A DNA stretch of 64,000 nucleotides from Laccaria trichodermophora (lineage: Eukaryota; Basidiomycota; Agaricomycetes; Agaricales; Hydnangiaceae): assembly GCA_018417955.1 (NCBI GenBank), contig JACTVC010000012.1, positions 682,001 to 746,000 on the forward strand, given 5' to 3'. The position numbers were made by a program, and so were the translations under genes. Under the pieces are notes generated by a model. That model did no database searches. It saw nothing but the letters and a program-made list of their open reading frames with translations, and had not been told where the DNA came from. Each line of letters starts with the position of its first letter. Positions within the stretch are counted from its first letter, which is position 1. Of the stretch, positions 31,498-44,600 are shown one piece after another.

Positions 31498-33733
31498 TCA
31501 TTTCAAGGCATGAGAGGCATTTAAAAAATCTGATGTACAACTATCGATTGGTGATAAAGATGTGCCTTGCTCAAATTCATAATCCTGGCTTGTTCCTTCT
31601 TCATCATCATCTGATGAATGAGGAGAATGGAAGTCTGATGCTTGACTTTCTTCATCTTCATCTCCACCTTCTGAAGATGATTGTGATTGACCTCTCTTTT
31701 TGTATTTCACAAAGTCATATCAGAGTCAAATGGATTCTGATGATTATGAGGGTCTTTCCAATGCGTTACGACTGGCTCCTCATCATTATAAAGGACATCG
31801 ACCATATCTGCCTCATCATTTACATGGTCAACATTCATTTGACATGTTTCTTCTGTATCTTCATCACTGCATTCCATGGCACTGGAAGCTGGCATTTCAT
31901 TCGATGATCCAGATACTTTAAATCATAAATTATTATATATTTATTATTTATCATTTTAATTGCATACCATGATTGTGGGTTTGTTGTTCCCTGAGAATAT
32001 CTCCCATTGCATTATTGTACTTGAAAGTATCAAGCCAGGGTGGTTTTACAATAACAACTTCCATCAAATTGGGTCTAGCGGTTGGTTGCCTTGCATGTAC
32101 GATGGATTGAGAATTATGGTCGTTAGATTTGAACCTAGATACTGAGGTCATAATCATTCTTTGGTGTTTGATTAAAGTATTCTCACCATGTCCTGTTGGT
32201 TCCATTCTACTTCCATATGTTGACAACGCTTCATAACTGTTGAGCATATAGGCCAAATCAACTTTGCCTTCAAAGTTTGTCAGGGGTGGTAAATAATTGA
32301 TAGTTTTAAAATATATATTCACGTTTCTTGGGTTTATTGGCATTGTTGCTAGACTCAGCACTTGGTCGTTTATTGGCTTTACATATAGATATTAAATGAG
32401 ATTATCAAATATGTATATATGAAAAGTCATACCTTTTGTTACTCCTTTACCCTTTCCTCGTATTGGCTTTCCTGGGCCTTCATCAAATTGGTTTCGAAGT
32501 AAGTCAAAACCTGTGAGACCATTCTCGTCCAACTCAAACAATGAATACTGAGATGGAATAAATCTGCTTTGATTTTCAAGATGGTTGAACCATCCATCCC
32601 ATCGTCCACGTCTGTGAACTTTGACTTGTTCATCAAGAATCTGACTATTGAATGTGGTTATATGATGTGGTGAAGATGTGGATGGTTTGGAAGGTTGTGT
32701 AGTTGATGGTTCGGAAGGTTGTGTAGTTGATGGTTCAGAAGGTTGTGTAGTTGATGGTTCAGTTTGTTCGCCATTTGAATCCACCTCAGCACTGAGGGGT
32801 GTATCATCGCAGACACATGACGGCACATCTACACCCCACGTTGATGAATCTTCGCAAGGTGTATCAACAACAATCCCATCCTCAGCACCCACCCAAGGGC
32901 CTAAGGAATACCGCTTCCCATCATTATCAATGAATGAGAATGCACTCAAAAATGTTGTGGAGTCTATGTGAGCTCCAAGTGTTCGAGAAAGTTGACCAAG
33001 CAGAAAAGCGCAAAGCTGCAGTAGCGAGCGCACAAAAAAACGGAAAAGAGATTTTCTTTCCATTATGACAATACCATCGGCCGCCCAATTTGCATAGTTC
33101 GAGGTAGGTGGCCGCTGTGGATTCCTTTAAAAATATTATTCTTGATATGTCTCTCATAGTAATAGAAATTTCTTACATTTGTGAAGTGATCTCTGGCCCA
33201 AGCATCAACAGACCATCTTGTTGAGCTCGTCCAGGTAATGATGCCAGAGGATATACGTAGGCACCTGCAGCAGATATCATAGATTGTGGTGGGTAGCAAA
33301 CAGTCATACAACGAATTGCATCATCTGCAGGTTCTACGCCCAGAGGTGCAATTGGTGGTGTTCCACCATGTTTCCGTAAACCAGAGAAGCACATGACAAA
33401 TAGTGATTCCAATACAAAATAGCACCCCAACCCTAGAAGATGAAACCGTCCGGGTTCATATCCTTCTGGCAACTGTGAATTCGCCACCATGCATGTGCAT
33501 GAGCCTCCAGAATCACACTTATCGGTGTGTCCTATTCCAAAACCACCCATCCCGGGTAACCCTTCATCTGTGTCACAATAAGTTGACTAGTTATCATTGG
33601 TTTTATGAAAAAGCTTTGTCCTACCTTCACATTCTTCTTGCCCAACTGCAGGAGCCAAATTAATTTGATGAGCAGGCGTTATAATATTTTCATCGGAGCC
33701 CACCTGAGGCATATTCGTAACCTCCACATTCAA
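31498..33733 (-). pseudogene. Truncated paralogue of the TET/JBP-like dioxygenase gene
   Basis: Reading leftward from 33733, the sequence resumes the parent gene in mid-exon (LNVEVTNMP against LNAEVTNMP, parent position about 8637). It continues through the dioxygenase exon (33550-33173: GIGHTDK HxD, FSGLRKHGGTPP, and AIR with the Arg kept), the MERKSLFRFFVRSLLQ exon (33063 onward), a Pro/Ser/Thr repeat encoded by a tandem 'gttgatggttcagaaggttgtgta' stretch (about 32690-32760), and acidic exons down to 31498. Missing are the first roughly 320 residues of the parent and the whole C-terminal helical region of about 570 residues. Both ends fall at or near the Helitron 3' termini. Either the gene was broken by two insertions or a fragment was captured. 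Divergence from the parent is substantial, so it is not a recent copy of 7699-12600. Confidence 0.85.
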
Positions 33734-33931
33734 CTTGTGTTAGAGGCCATTGCAAGCATGGCAGAAACGAGTCCTCCTTTTTTTGCAAAGGCAATAGAAA
33801 CCAATTTCTACTTTTTCTCCTTTTTTCTGTCTTTCTGGGTACATTTTTATCACAAACCAGTAAATCTTCCTATATAAGTCTTCTTCTGGATTCTAAACAA
33901 ATTACCCCAGCATCATCACCATCAATAAAAA
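33734..33931 (-). repeat. Extra copy of a 198-bp Helitron 3'-terminal segment
   Basis: Homologous to 35471-35671 of the right arm with about 10% change and a small deletion. It includes the hairpin (reading leftward, GCCATGCTTGCAATGGC plus 12 nt ending CAAG at 33734-33737). It lies between the right-arm terminus at 33932 and the dioxygenase fragment, so the right element ends in two successive 3' termini. Confidence 0.8.
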
Positions 33932-34227
33932 ACTTGTGTCAGAGGCCATTGCAAGCACGGCAGATACGAGTCCTCTCCTTTTATTAGCCAGTTTTATTTA
34001 AGCAGTCAATGCAAATTATCAATGTTTACATTAATTTATATAGCTTTAAAAATTCAAATATTTTCTAATATATATATAGTATTTTTTTTGAATCTGTTAT
34101 GTCCTTATTGTTTTAATATATTTTGTAATATTTTATTTTTATCTGGCTAGCTCATATAATTTTAAGAAGGTAACTTGACCAAAAAATATTTTTAATTCAT
34201 CATATAATAAATAATATATTTCAACAA

Positions 34228-35496
34228 TTATTTCTTTGAATAAATTACTGTGACTGCTTGTCTTTCAAAAAGTGCTCCATTTGAATTTTTTTCTCTGCAA
34301 GATTTGAGTGCATCCTCTGTGAACTCATTAAGATGGCCCTTTTTGATGCAATTTCTTCTTGTTGTCATACCATCATGATACCACACCTCTTTTCCAGGAG
34401 TGATCACATAAGCAGTGAAATGAAAGCCACCAGAATAAATAATACCTCTTAATGGTAGAATTGTAGATCTTCCATTTATTCCCTTGATATGAATAGACTT
34501 GCTTATTGCTACTCTTGAAGTATTTAAACTGAATGCAAGTAGTGAAGGGGGCTGATCATATATCCTTTTGATAATTGTGGGAGAGCCACAGTCACATATA
34601 CTAGGTTCCTCTAGCCAATGCTGTAACCAATCATTGATTGATTTGTAAGTTCCATCTAAAACTGACATAACTCTTTCTGGAGGATTATCCATATCATGAT
34701 TGTTGTTGCATCCAATGCATGATGACCTTCTGTAACCCAAAGAGACACTATGATCTGATGTGAAGAAATAGTAAAGTAGATCACGAATGTCAGTTCCAGT
34801 AGCTCCATCTGGAAATAATACTGGGTTATCATGTTTGAGTGATCTACGAACTTCATTTCGAATATTTTCTAGAGTATCTATACTTCTAATAACTTTTTTG
34901 TATCCATCTGCTAACAGTTTGCCCTGATTACTAAATGTATAAAATGCTTTTGTCCAGTTTCTTGGATTGTAAATCCAGATCTCACATAAAATTGTAAAAA
35001 GTGAGTCATATGAACAGCTGTAATCAACAGAGTCCCAAACAAGTCCAATGGGAACTTCAGGTGTAGGGCCAAAACTAGTTCTAACTTTTTTCTTTTTTGG
35101 CTCCTCAATTTCTGGATCATCAGCAGACTTTCTCTTCAAATTAGTCTTAATCATATTAGATCCTTGGGCAGGAATAAAAGATCCACATAATTTTTTGTTT
35201 ATTTTATTTGTTTCAGTATTCACTTCATTAGTCAATTTGACAGATAACAAACCATCCTTAGATGATTTATTAATAACTTGCCATGAACTGTCAGTTATAA
35301 CTTGAAAAGTTTGCATAGGATATACCTCACTCCATCTGATGGGTCCCATTACATTCTCTGGGCAGTATCCTCTTCCTTTAAGTTGTTGATATTGACGTAA
35401 AATAGCATTACGTAGTTTTCCATTAATTGATCCAGGTAGATTGCCTGTATAGCGAAGATTTGTAATATCACTTGTGTAAGAGGCCATTGCAAGCAT
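34228..35496 (-). CDS. Ubiquitin-specific-protease-like cysteine protease, right-arm copy
   Basis: Translates identically to the copy at 29717-30985, with the same Cys box (SCSYDSL), paired-Cys finger, His box (GGFHFTAY) and Asp. It is on the same strand as the full Rep-helicase gene at 41584-48576, which lies upstream of it. In the right element the order is therefore Rep-helicase, repeats, protease, 3' terminus. The first ATG in frame is at 35494-35496. The complete identity of the two copies implies recent duplication, gene conversion or a palindrome formed at replication. Confidence 0.75.
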   Translation of the reverse strand: MLAMASYTSDITNLRYTGNLPGSINGKLRNAILRQYQQLKGRGYCPENVMGPIRWSEVYPMQTFQVITDSSWQVINKSSKDGLLSVKLTNEVNTETNKINKKLCGSFIPAQGSNMIKTNLKRKSADDPEIEEPKKKKVRTSFGPTPEVPIGLVWDSVDYSCSYDSLFTILCEIWIYNPRNWTKAFYTFSNQGKLLADGYKKVIRSIDTLENIRNEVRRSLKHDNPVLFPDGATGTDIRDLLYYFFTSDHSVSLGYRRSSCIGCNNNHDMDNPPERVMSVLDGTYKSINDWLQHWLEEPSICDCGSPTIIKRIYDQPPSLLAFSLNTSRVAISKSIHIKGINGRSTILPLRGIIYSGGFHFTAYVITPGKEVWYHDGMTTRRNCIKKGHLNEFTEDALKSCREKNSNGALFERQAVTVIYSKK

Positions 35497-35652
35497 GGCA
35501 GAAACGAGTCCTCCTTTTTTTGCAAAGGCAATAGAAACCAATTTCTACTTTTTCTCCTTTTTTCTGTTTTTCTGGGTACATTTTTATCACAAACAAACAA
35601 GTAAATGTTTCTATATAAGTCTTCTTTTGGATTCTAAACAAATTACCCCAGC

Positions 35653-37573
35653 ATCGTCATCATCAATGAAAACATTTCTATGTTTTTCTCATTTTTTGCT
35701 GATTTTCTGATTATATGCAAGTAGGTTACCATATTTGGAAGTCTACCCTAAAGCCTGAAACTGTTACCTAACATCATTACTAACAATAAGCACCATTCTT
35801 CAATTTTCACTCATTTCTTTGACATTTTATGACTATTTTAAATGGATTACCATATTTGGATGTCTGCTCCGTACCCTGAACACTTTAGCAAACTTATACT
35901 ACAAAGTTTACTGATATACAATAAAAGACTGCAGATGTCAAACATAGACTACAAAGTTAGCTTATCTCTACAACAGCAGCACTTTACAGTGTAGTGCTAC
36001 AACTTCCATTTGTTGAATATTTTTTGTAAGTGGTCATGTGACCATTATCCCAACATCCCATTACATGGGCCCTAATAGACAAATTATTCTGTGCTTTGTT
36101 TTCTCCAATTTTTAGTCAAAGTAGATGATATTGTCTTTTTTTGTATGGACTCTGAAGATAGTGCATGACATTCTATATACCATTCAAACTTTTTTTTTCA
36201 ATTTTTTCACTATTTTCTTACATTTTTTTGATCTATTACCATATTTGGAACTGGACCCTTGACCCTGACAACATTACCAAACATTATCACAGCAATGAGC
36301 ACCATCCACCATTTTTTTCTGATTTTTTTGCCCATTTTCTAGCTATTTTTTGTTATATTACCATATTTAGAACTAGACTCTGGACCCTGACAATGTTACC
36401 CAATGATATCACCAGCAATAAGCACCATGTCCCATTTTTTTCTGATTCTTGACCATATTACTCTATTTGGAACTAGAACCTGGACTCTGACAATGTTACT
36501 CAATGTTATCACTGGCAATAAACACCATCCTCCATTTCTTTCTGATTTTCTAACAGTTTTCTGGCCTTTTTTGGATATATGACCATATTCAGAACTAGAC
36601 CCTGACAACATTACCCAATGTTATTACTGCAATGGGTGCCATCCCCCATTTATTTCTGATTTTCTAGCTATTTTCTGGCTATTTTTAGGTGTATATTATT
36701 CTATTTAGAACTAGACTCTAGACCCTGACAATATTACCCAAGGTTATGTCTGGCAATAAGCACCATGACTTATTTCTTTCTGATTTTCTGACTATTTTCT
36801 GACTATTTCATCATATTGGGACTATCCTCTGAACTCTGACAACATTACCCAAGGTTATCACCACTATCCTCCATTTTTTTCTGATTTTCTGGCCATTTTC
36901 TGGATATTTTTGGCTATTTCAGCATATTTGGAAATGCACCCTAGACCCTGAAAACAACCTCCAATATCATTACCAGCAGCTTACCCAATGTTATCATCAG
37001 CAATAAGCACCATCCTCCATTTCTTTCTCATTTTCTAACAGTTTCTGGCTTTTTTGGAGATATTACCATATTCAGAACTGGACCCTGACAACATTACCTA
37101 ATGTTATCACTGCAATGGGTGCCATCCCCCATTTTTTTCTGATTTTCTAGCTATTTTCTGGCTATTTTTGAGTTTATATTATTCTATTTAGAACTAGACT
37201 CTAGACCCTGACAATATTACCCAAGGTTATGTCTGGCAATAAGCACCATCCCTCATTTCTTTCTGATTTTCTGGCTATTTCTGGTTATATTACCATGATG
37301 GGACTATCCTCTGAACCCTGACAACATTACCCAAGGTTATCACCACTATCCTCCATTTTTTTATGATTTTCTGGCTATTTCCTGGATATTTTTGGCTATT
37401 TTACTATATTTGGAAATGTGCCCTGGACCCTGAAAACAACCTCCAACATCATTACCAGCAGTAAACACCACCCTCAATTTTTTCTGATTTCTCTGCCATT
37501 TTATTGCTATTTTACCTGTGAAAAAGCACATATTTCCTTATTTAGAAATGTGCCCTGGCCACCATCAGTGAGC
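35653..37573. repeat. AT-rich imperfect tandem repeats, right arm
   Basis: Mirror of 27640-29560 with no length difference (coordinate pairs sum to 65213 throughout). Confidence 0.75.
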
Positions 37574-39022
37574 AACACCCCAACACCATCAGTCATTTTC
37601 TCTGATTTTATGCTCATTTATTGTTATGTCTTCATTGAAAAAAGCTTGCATTGGCTTGATTTGTGCACACATATGTCTATTTGTGCATACAGCTTTTATT
37701 ACATAATATACTCAAAAACACACTATATTTTTTCTTGGTTTTTTTTTCATTTAGTTTAGATTTTATGTTGGTGAGCTTCAGATTTCTCTTTGAAAATGTA
37801 TGTTTATTTTAAATTTGACCTTCTTACATAATATGTTTCAATGAATTGTATACAATCATGACTCCTGAAATTTTACATTTTTTCTGCATTTTATTTCATC
37901 AGGATTGGACTTGATTTGGTAAAGTTATGCATTTTTCTTTAGGCAACACTGGGAACTCAAGAAGCGATGATGCACGAACATTTCCCGATCGTTTGATGGG
38001 GGACAGTTTCGTGTGTCATAGTAGATCTCTGATCACTTACCATTTTCGGTAATAAATAAAGATTCATGTATAACTCAGTGAGTTTTGATCCAAATGACAT
38101 GATTTTTTTTGTAACAGGTACTCCTCATTTCCGTGGTCATGGTGATGTTATGTTCCTGGTAAAAAAATACAATTAAATGGTTGAAAAAACGACATGGATC
38201 ATCTCTGATCTATTGTGCTCTTGGCATCACTAATTCTAATGATGCACAAAACTTCCCCCATCAAATGATTGGAAAATGTTTGTGTATCATAAAATCATGA
38301 GATTTGTACCAAGGCTGTGTGGCCATCATGGATTCCGATGACGCACGAACCTTCCCCCCATCAAATGATCGGGAAATGTTCGTGCGTCATTGATTCTTGC
38401 TCTTCACTCCAAGGCTGTGCAACTTCAACTTCCCACAGCACCCTCTCTTTCGCTGTGTGTGCCTTGTCATTTGCTGCACACTCTTCATTGTCTTGGCCAG
38501 TCAAAACAATTCATACAACATATCTACCACATGTTGTCTGTCTTGTTTGCATGCTTGTCACCATCTTGGCTAGCCCAAATGATTTGAGTGCCACATGTCT
38601 ACCACATTCATCTCACAGATCAATACACCAGCTTGACCATACGATCTCTGTGCACCCATCATTGTCTTGGCTGCATGCTATTAATATATGATGTAGGTCC
38701 ATTTAGATGTCGCTTTCAAAGCGAGTCTCTTCATGAACTCAAAGAACTTGTAACAAGGCAGGCAGTGGTCTATCGATGGTGATACCATCAAAACAGATCA
38801 GGATGCACAGATTGAAGTTTTAGATCTGAGTTATCAGATCTTGTTCTTTTGACACATCACAGATTTCTATGACGCACGAAACTTTCCCCCATCAAATGAT
38901 CGGGAAATGTTCGTGCATCATCATTTTTTGAACTTGCTCATGTGGCTGTGTGTAATTCATTTTGCTGGTGCATTGCTGTCTTGGCTAGTCCAAACACAAT
39001 GAAAGTTCTCTGTCAATGCGGC
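37574..39022. other. Right-arm region with 53-bp inverted repeats
   Basis: Mirror of 26191-27639. 53-bp inverted repeats at 37967-38019, 38338-38390 and 38869-38921. No gene. Confidence 0.7.
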
Positions 39023-41331
39023 TTCGATTTTCATGATCTTGAGCTCGTTTGGATAGCCCCACACTCTGTGAAGATGCTCCCCAAAACCGTTTACAAAATG
39101 GTTGAGGTTGCGGGGAGCTAGGTCAGTTTCCATTTGCGCTCTTTTGCCCTTATGCTCACAACTCCCCAGGACCTCAATCTGCTTCGATTTTTGTGATCAA
39201 GGACTCGTTCGGATACCCCTACACTCCGCTAAGACGCTCCCCAAAACCGCTTACAAAACGGGTGAGATCTCGTGGAGCTAGGTCAGTTTCCATTTTCGCT
39301 CGTTTGCCCTTATGCTCACAACTCCCCAGGACCCAAATCTGCTTCGATTTTTGTGATCGAAGACTCGTTCGGATACCCCTACACTCCGTGAAGAGGCACC
39401 CGAAAACCGCTCACAAAACGGTTGATGTCTCATGGAGCTAGGTAAGTTTGTATTTTCGCTCTTTTTCCCCTTGTGCTCACAACTGCCCAGGACCTCAATC
39501 TGCTTCGATTTTCGTGATCGAAAACTCGTTCGGATACCCCTTCACTCCGGGAAGATGCTCCCAAAAACCGCTTACAAAATGGCTTAGGTCTCGTAGAGCT
39601 AGGTAAGTTTGTATTTTCGCTATTTTGCCCCTTGTGCTCACTACTGCCTAGGGCCTCAATCTGCTTCGATTTTCGTGATCGAAGACTCGTTCGGATACCC
39701 CTACACTCCGCAAAGACGCTCCTCAAAACCGCTTACAAAACGGCTGAGGTCTTGTGGAGCTAGGTCAGTTTCCATTTTCGCTCTTTTGCCCTTATGCTCA
39801 CAACTCCCCAGAAACTCAATCTGCTTCGATTTTTGTGATCAAGGACTCGTTCGGATACCCCTACACTCCACTAAGACGCTCCCCAAAACCGCTTACAAAA
39901 CGGGTGAGATCTCGTGGAGCTAGGTCAGTTTCCATTTTCGCTCTTTTGCTCTTATGCTCACTACTGCCTAGGACCTCAATCTGCTTCGATTTTCGTGATC
40001 GAAGACTCGTTCGGATACCCCTACACTCCGCAAAGACGCTCCTCAAAACCGCTTACAAAACGGGTGAGATCTCGTGGAGCTAGGTCAGTTTCCATTTTCG
40101 CTCTTTTGCTCTTATGCTCACTACTGCCTAGGACCTCAATCTGCTTCGATTTTCGTGATCGAAGACTCGTTCGGATACCCCTACACTCCGCAAAGACGCT
40201 CCTCAAAACCGCTTACAAAACGGTTGAGGTCTTGTGGAGCTAGGTCAGTTTCCATTTTTGCTCTTTTGCCCTTATGCTCACAACTCCCCAGAAACTCAAT
40301 CTGCTTCGATTTTTGTGATCAAGGACTCGTTCGGATACCCCTACACTCCACTAAGACGCTCCCCAAAACCGCTTACAAAACGGGTGAGATCTCGTGGAGC
40401 TAGGTCAGTTTCCATTTTCGCTCTTTTGCTCTTATGCTCACAACTCCCCAGGACCCAAATCTGCTTCGATTTTTGTGATCAAAGACTCGTTCGGATACCC
40501 ATACACTCCGTGAAGAGGCACCCGAAAACCGCTCACAAAACGGTTGATGTCTTATGGAGCTAAGTATGTTTGTATTTTCGCTCTTTTTCCCCTTTTGCTC
40601 ACAACTGCCCAGGACCTCAATCTGCTTCGATTTTCGTGATCGAAGGCTCGTTCGGATACCCCTACACTCCGTGAAGACGCTCCTCAAAACCGCTTACAAA
40701 ACAGTTGAGGTCTCATGGAGCTAAGTATGTTTGTATTTTCGCTCTTTTTCCCCTTGTGCTCACAACTGCCCAGGACCTCAATCTGCTTCGATTTTCGTGA
40801 TCGAAAACTCGTTCGGATACCCCTTCACTCCGGGAAGATGCTCCCGAAAACCGCTTACAAAACGGGTGAGGTCTTGTGGAGCTAGGTAAGTTTGTATTTT
40901 CGCTATTTTGCCCCTTGTGCTCACTACTGCCCAGGACCTCAATCTGCTTCAATTTTCGTGATCAAAGACTCGTTCGGATACCCCTCCACTCCGTAAAGAC
41001 GCTCTCCAAAACCGCTTACAAAACGGTTGAGGTCTCGTGGAGCTAGGTGAGTGTGTATTTTCGCTTTTTTGCATATATGCTCACAACTCCCCAGGGCCTC
41101 AATCTGCTTCGTTTTCTGTGGTCAAGGGCTCGTTCGGATACCTCCACACTCCGTGAAGACGCTCCCCAAAGCCGCTTACAAAAAGGTTGAGGTCTCATGG
41201 AGCTAGGTGAGTGTGTATTTTCGCTTTTTTGCCCATATGCTCACAGCTCCCCAGGGCCTCAATATGCCCCATTTTCTGTGATTGAGGGCTCGTTCGGATA
41301 CCCACACACTTCCTAAAAATATGCCACAAAA
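39023..41331. repeat. 160-bp minisatellite, right array (about 15 units)
   Basis: Reverse complement of the left array, with four units fewer. The tandem block seen twice in the left arm (24845-25486 and 25487-26128) is present once here, around 39085-39726. Confidence 0.95.
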
Positions 41332-41552
41332 ATTGTCATGACCTTAATCATTATATTTTCAATGTAAAGAACTATAGTTACATAAATGTGAAAATAGAGG
41401 CAATATAATCATATGTTACAGTCTGACAGTCAAATAGGGCAGTCCCTTAGCTACCTACATTAATGACAACTTGGGTAGGACTAAAAGCAAGTGATAAGTA
41501 AGGAATAGTAAAGTAGACTAGCAAAGCCGTCAATGCCAAGCAGGCAGCTGAT

Positions 41553-41668
41553 CGTGGGAAGAAATCACTTTCGTGGGAGAAAGTCAAATTTCAGCGTTAC
41601 CGCGCTGAAAAAAGTCTTGATATCCCGGGTAATAAACGAGTCTCTTCGTAAACTCAGAGGACTCGTAA
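41553..41668 (+). repeat. 116-bp Helitron-complex repeat, copy c
   Basis: Same orientation as copy a. It supplies the last 28 or so codons and the stop (41584-41586) of the Rep-helicase ORF in the opposite strand, replacing the natural C-terminus after ELELLD. Confidence 0.92.
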
Positions 41669-44600
41669 TCCAAAAGCTCAAGCTCTCTGAATTCTTGCCG
41701 CAGATATCCAGATGCGCCACGTGTTATCTTTGATGGATCAAAACCTTGTACAATTACAGTACCCTTACATGTAGCACTTCTTGAAAGAGCAGTATAGTAA
41801 GATAAGTGAGTTCGACAGCTATTCAAGTCTACAACATTAAATGGTCGAGTCTTTCCTTGTGATGCATAGTCTGTCATTGCAAAATTGGGTAACACAGAAA
41901 CCTGAGAATGTGATATAGATATGGTAAGATCACTTGGACAGAGACACTCAATAGATGTACTATTCTTTATTAGTGGGACAACATTTTCAGGTAGCCCCTC
42001 AATCTTTATGGTTTTGGCAGGGCGATCAAGTTTTACAAATAAAGTTTCCAAAATCCGTTGACCACTTGGCCCCACCTTTGCATCCCATCCAACAACATAA
42101 CCCTCTTGCCCCTTTGTTATACACAATTCAGTTGCATCATTGTTCCGTATCATTATAGGCATTCCAATACATAGTGAAAGTTTTCCAGGAATATGTTCAG
42201 ATGCAGAATGACGTAAGTTCCAAAGTACATTTTGCAAACCTGGACTTATAGTTTTCTGAATGGCAGTTTTTTTAGGTCTTCCACGAGGCTTTTTTCCAGT
42301 AACTGGATCACTCTCAACCCCTAGTGTATCTACAGAATAAAAGTCAGTTAGAGTTTGGCCAGTATCAGCTGCAAAACGTGCAGAACCTAGTTCATTAATT
42401 CGATCTTTCTGTGAATTTAAAGCAGTAATAATAGAGACATTTCTAAAACATTTGTCAGCAAGCTTTGGTTGGTCAGGCCGTCTTCCTGCAACACGACTTC
42501 TCAGAAATGTAATGTCATCAGCAGTACATGCTGCATATCTCATATTTTCCAAAGCAGTCCTCAACTTGGCATCTTCCACTGATTGTGTATTTTGTCTCAT
42601 ATTTTTTCTTAGAATAACAACAGTAGTAATTTGGTGCCAAAGTGCTCTGCCTATAGCAGATTGCTGTCCTCTCTCTGACATGGAGGCATCTACTGATGTA
42701 CCAACATATCCATCATAAAGAGCCTGTCCTTGAACTGGTTTAAGCTGTGCAAAGTCACCTGCAAAGATCATATTGAGTCCACCAAAAGGTGCATCCATAC
42801 TATTCCTTGCCTTAGCCAGTTGGGCACTTATCTTATACAATTCATAGCATGATATCATAGAAACTTCATCAATAAATATATAGTCTACACCATCTAGTCG
42901 TGACCTAACCTGTGCCATAGTTGAATGCTCATTGCTATTTTGTCTTGATTTACTTTGCACACCTAGTGCTGAATGATATGTTGAACCATTTAATAGAGCA
43001 GCAGCAGATCCAGTTGGTGCCAATATCATGATTCTGTGTGATTCATTACGTCTGTCAAAAAATGCTATTAATGCCTTAATAACCTGTGATTTTCCTGTTC
43101 CACCCATTCCTCCTAAATACATTTTAAGTTGTTCACTTTTTGTCATTGTAGCATGATTTGCCACTATGCGAAAAGCTCTTTCCTGTTCATCATTAAGACT
43201 GAATTCATGAACAATTGTATTGATCAATTGATGCTCATGTTCTTTCTCTGCTTTGAAATTTTTATTTAAATAACTTATATCATCTACAACTACCTCATCA
43301 TTTGATGTACTATTTTTATCTTTTATTGCTTTGGCTTCAGGTAAATTTTTAGAATGAGTAGCAATAAAAAGTTTTTTCAGTGATTGTACAAGTACATTCC
43401 ACTGAGAGCCAGACCGTTTCTCTCCTGGTTTGAAAGATGTGTCTACTGGGTCAATATTTCCAATGCAAGAATCTAGCCACCCAGCATTTTTTACTACATT
43501 TTCAATTCTGTTCATTTCATGAAGTTTCTGGTTATTAATGCCATTAGGATTACCTAACATATACATATCTTCATCAATATCTATGGGAATATCCTCATTG
43601 ATGAGAGAACAGTTGGTATCAACTTCACCACCAATATCTTCCCATGACCCAAATATATTCTCTCTTGCATCCTTCTTTTTCATCTCAGCAGAATAATCAT
43701 CTCGAGCATCATTGCACTCGTATTTTATATTGAAGTTCTTCATAAGTTCTAATTGTCGTGCTGAAAATGAATATCCAACAAATGCTTCATCCCATGACTC
43801 ATTTTCCAATTTAAGATACTTTCCACATCGCCAAGGTTTGAAAAGTGCAAGCATTGTAGAGCAATAATACTCTCGATCTCCTTGGTCACATCTTGGTAAT
43901 CCACCTCCAACAAAATTTGGAACAAGAGCATTTTCTTCATCAACAACTGTAACCTTATGAGTACAATACTGAGGATGCTCTGGAAGAAATTCATGGCTTT
44001 CATGTTCATCATACATAATTTGGTAATCATTTAGTTCATCCTCAGAGTCTAGATCTTGATGCCCAACTTCATCTTCTATGTCATCATCTATACTGTCTCC
44101 TCCACCAAGAAAATCAATTTCATCTTCTCCTTCTGTGTCTGTGTCATCATCTTCTGCATTAGATTCTAGTTCATCCTTATCATAATGAACATCAAACTCT
44201 TGCTGTTCTTCTTTTGAACGCTTCTCTTTTTTGGCTTTACGTATCCAGTCATATAGAGACATGCGCTCATAAGCAGTTGGGCGGTAGATATAATCATATA
44301 CACTTGATATTCCAATGTATGTGCCATCATACTTCTGCAAAACTACTTTGTCTGGTGCATCTTTATATTCAGTGTTAAATGACTCTGTTGTATTATTTTC
44401 TGTATCTATCCATGCACTTCGTGCCTCTCTTACATAATTTTTCCAATAGAAAAGAATGAATTTGTGGCTGGTATAATGGTCAGGATTTCCAAGCAGATAA
44501 AGAGAAGCCATGGGGCTTCCAATTTCCATCTTTGCAGTCAATGTGTTTACCATTTTTGTCATCAAGCGCCGAGCTGTGTTTTGCCTATCTGTACTACCTC

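Larger units (their letters stand above)
33932..41668. repeat. Right arm of giant inverted repeat (7737 bp)
   Basis: Reverse complement of 22903-31281 less 642 bp of minisatellite. It starts with the inverted hairpin terminus (33933-33961), then protease gene, AT-rich repeats, short inverted repeats (37967, 38338, 38869), minisatellite and 116-bp repeat. Its outer end joins the Rep-helicase gene within the codons after ELELLD. Confidence 0.97.
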
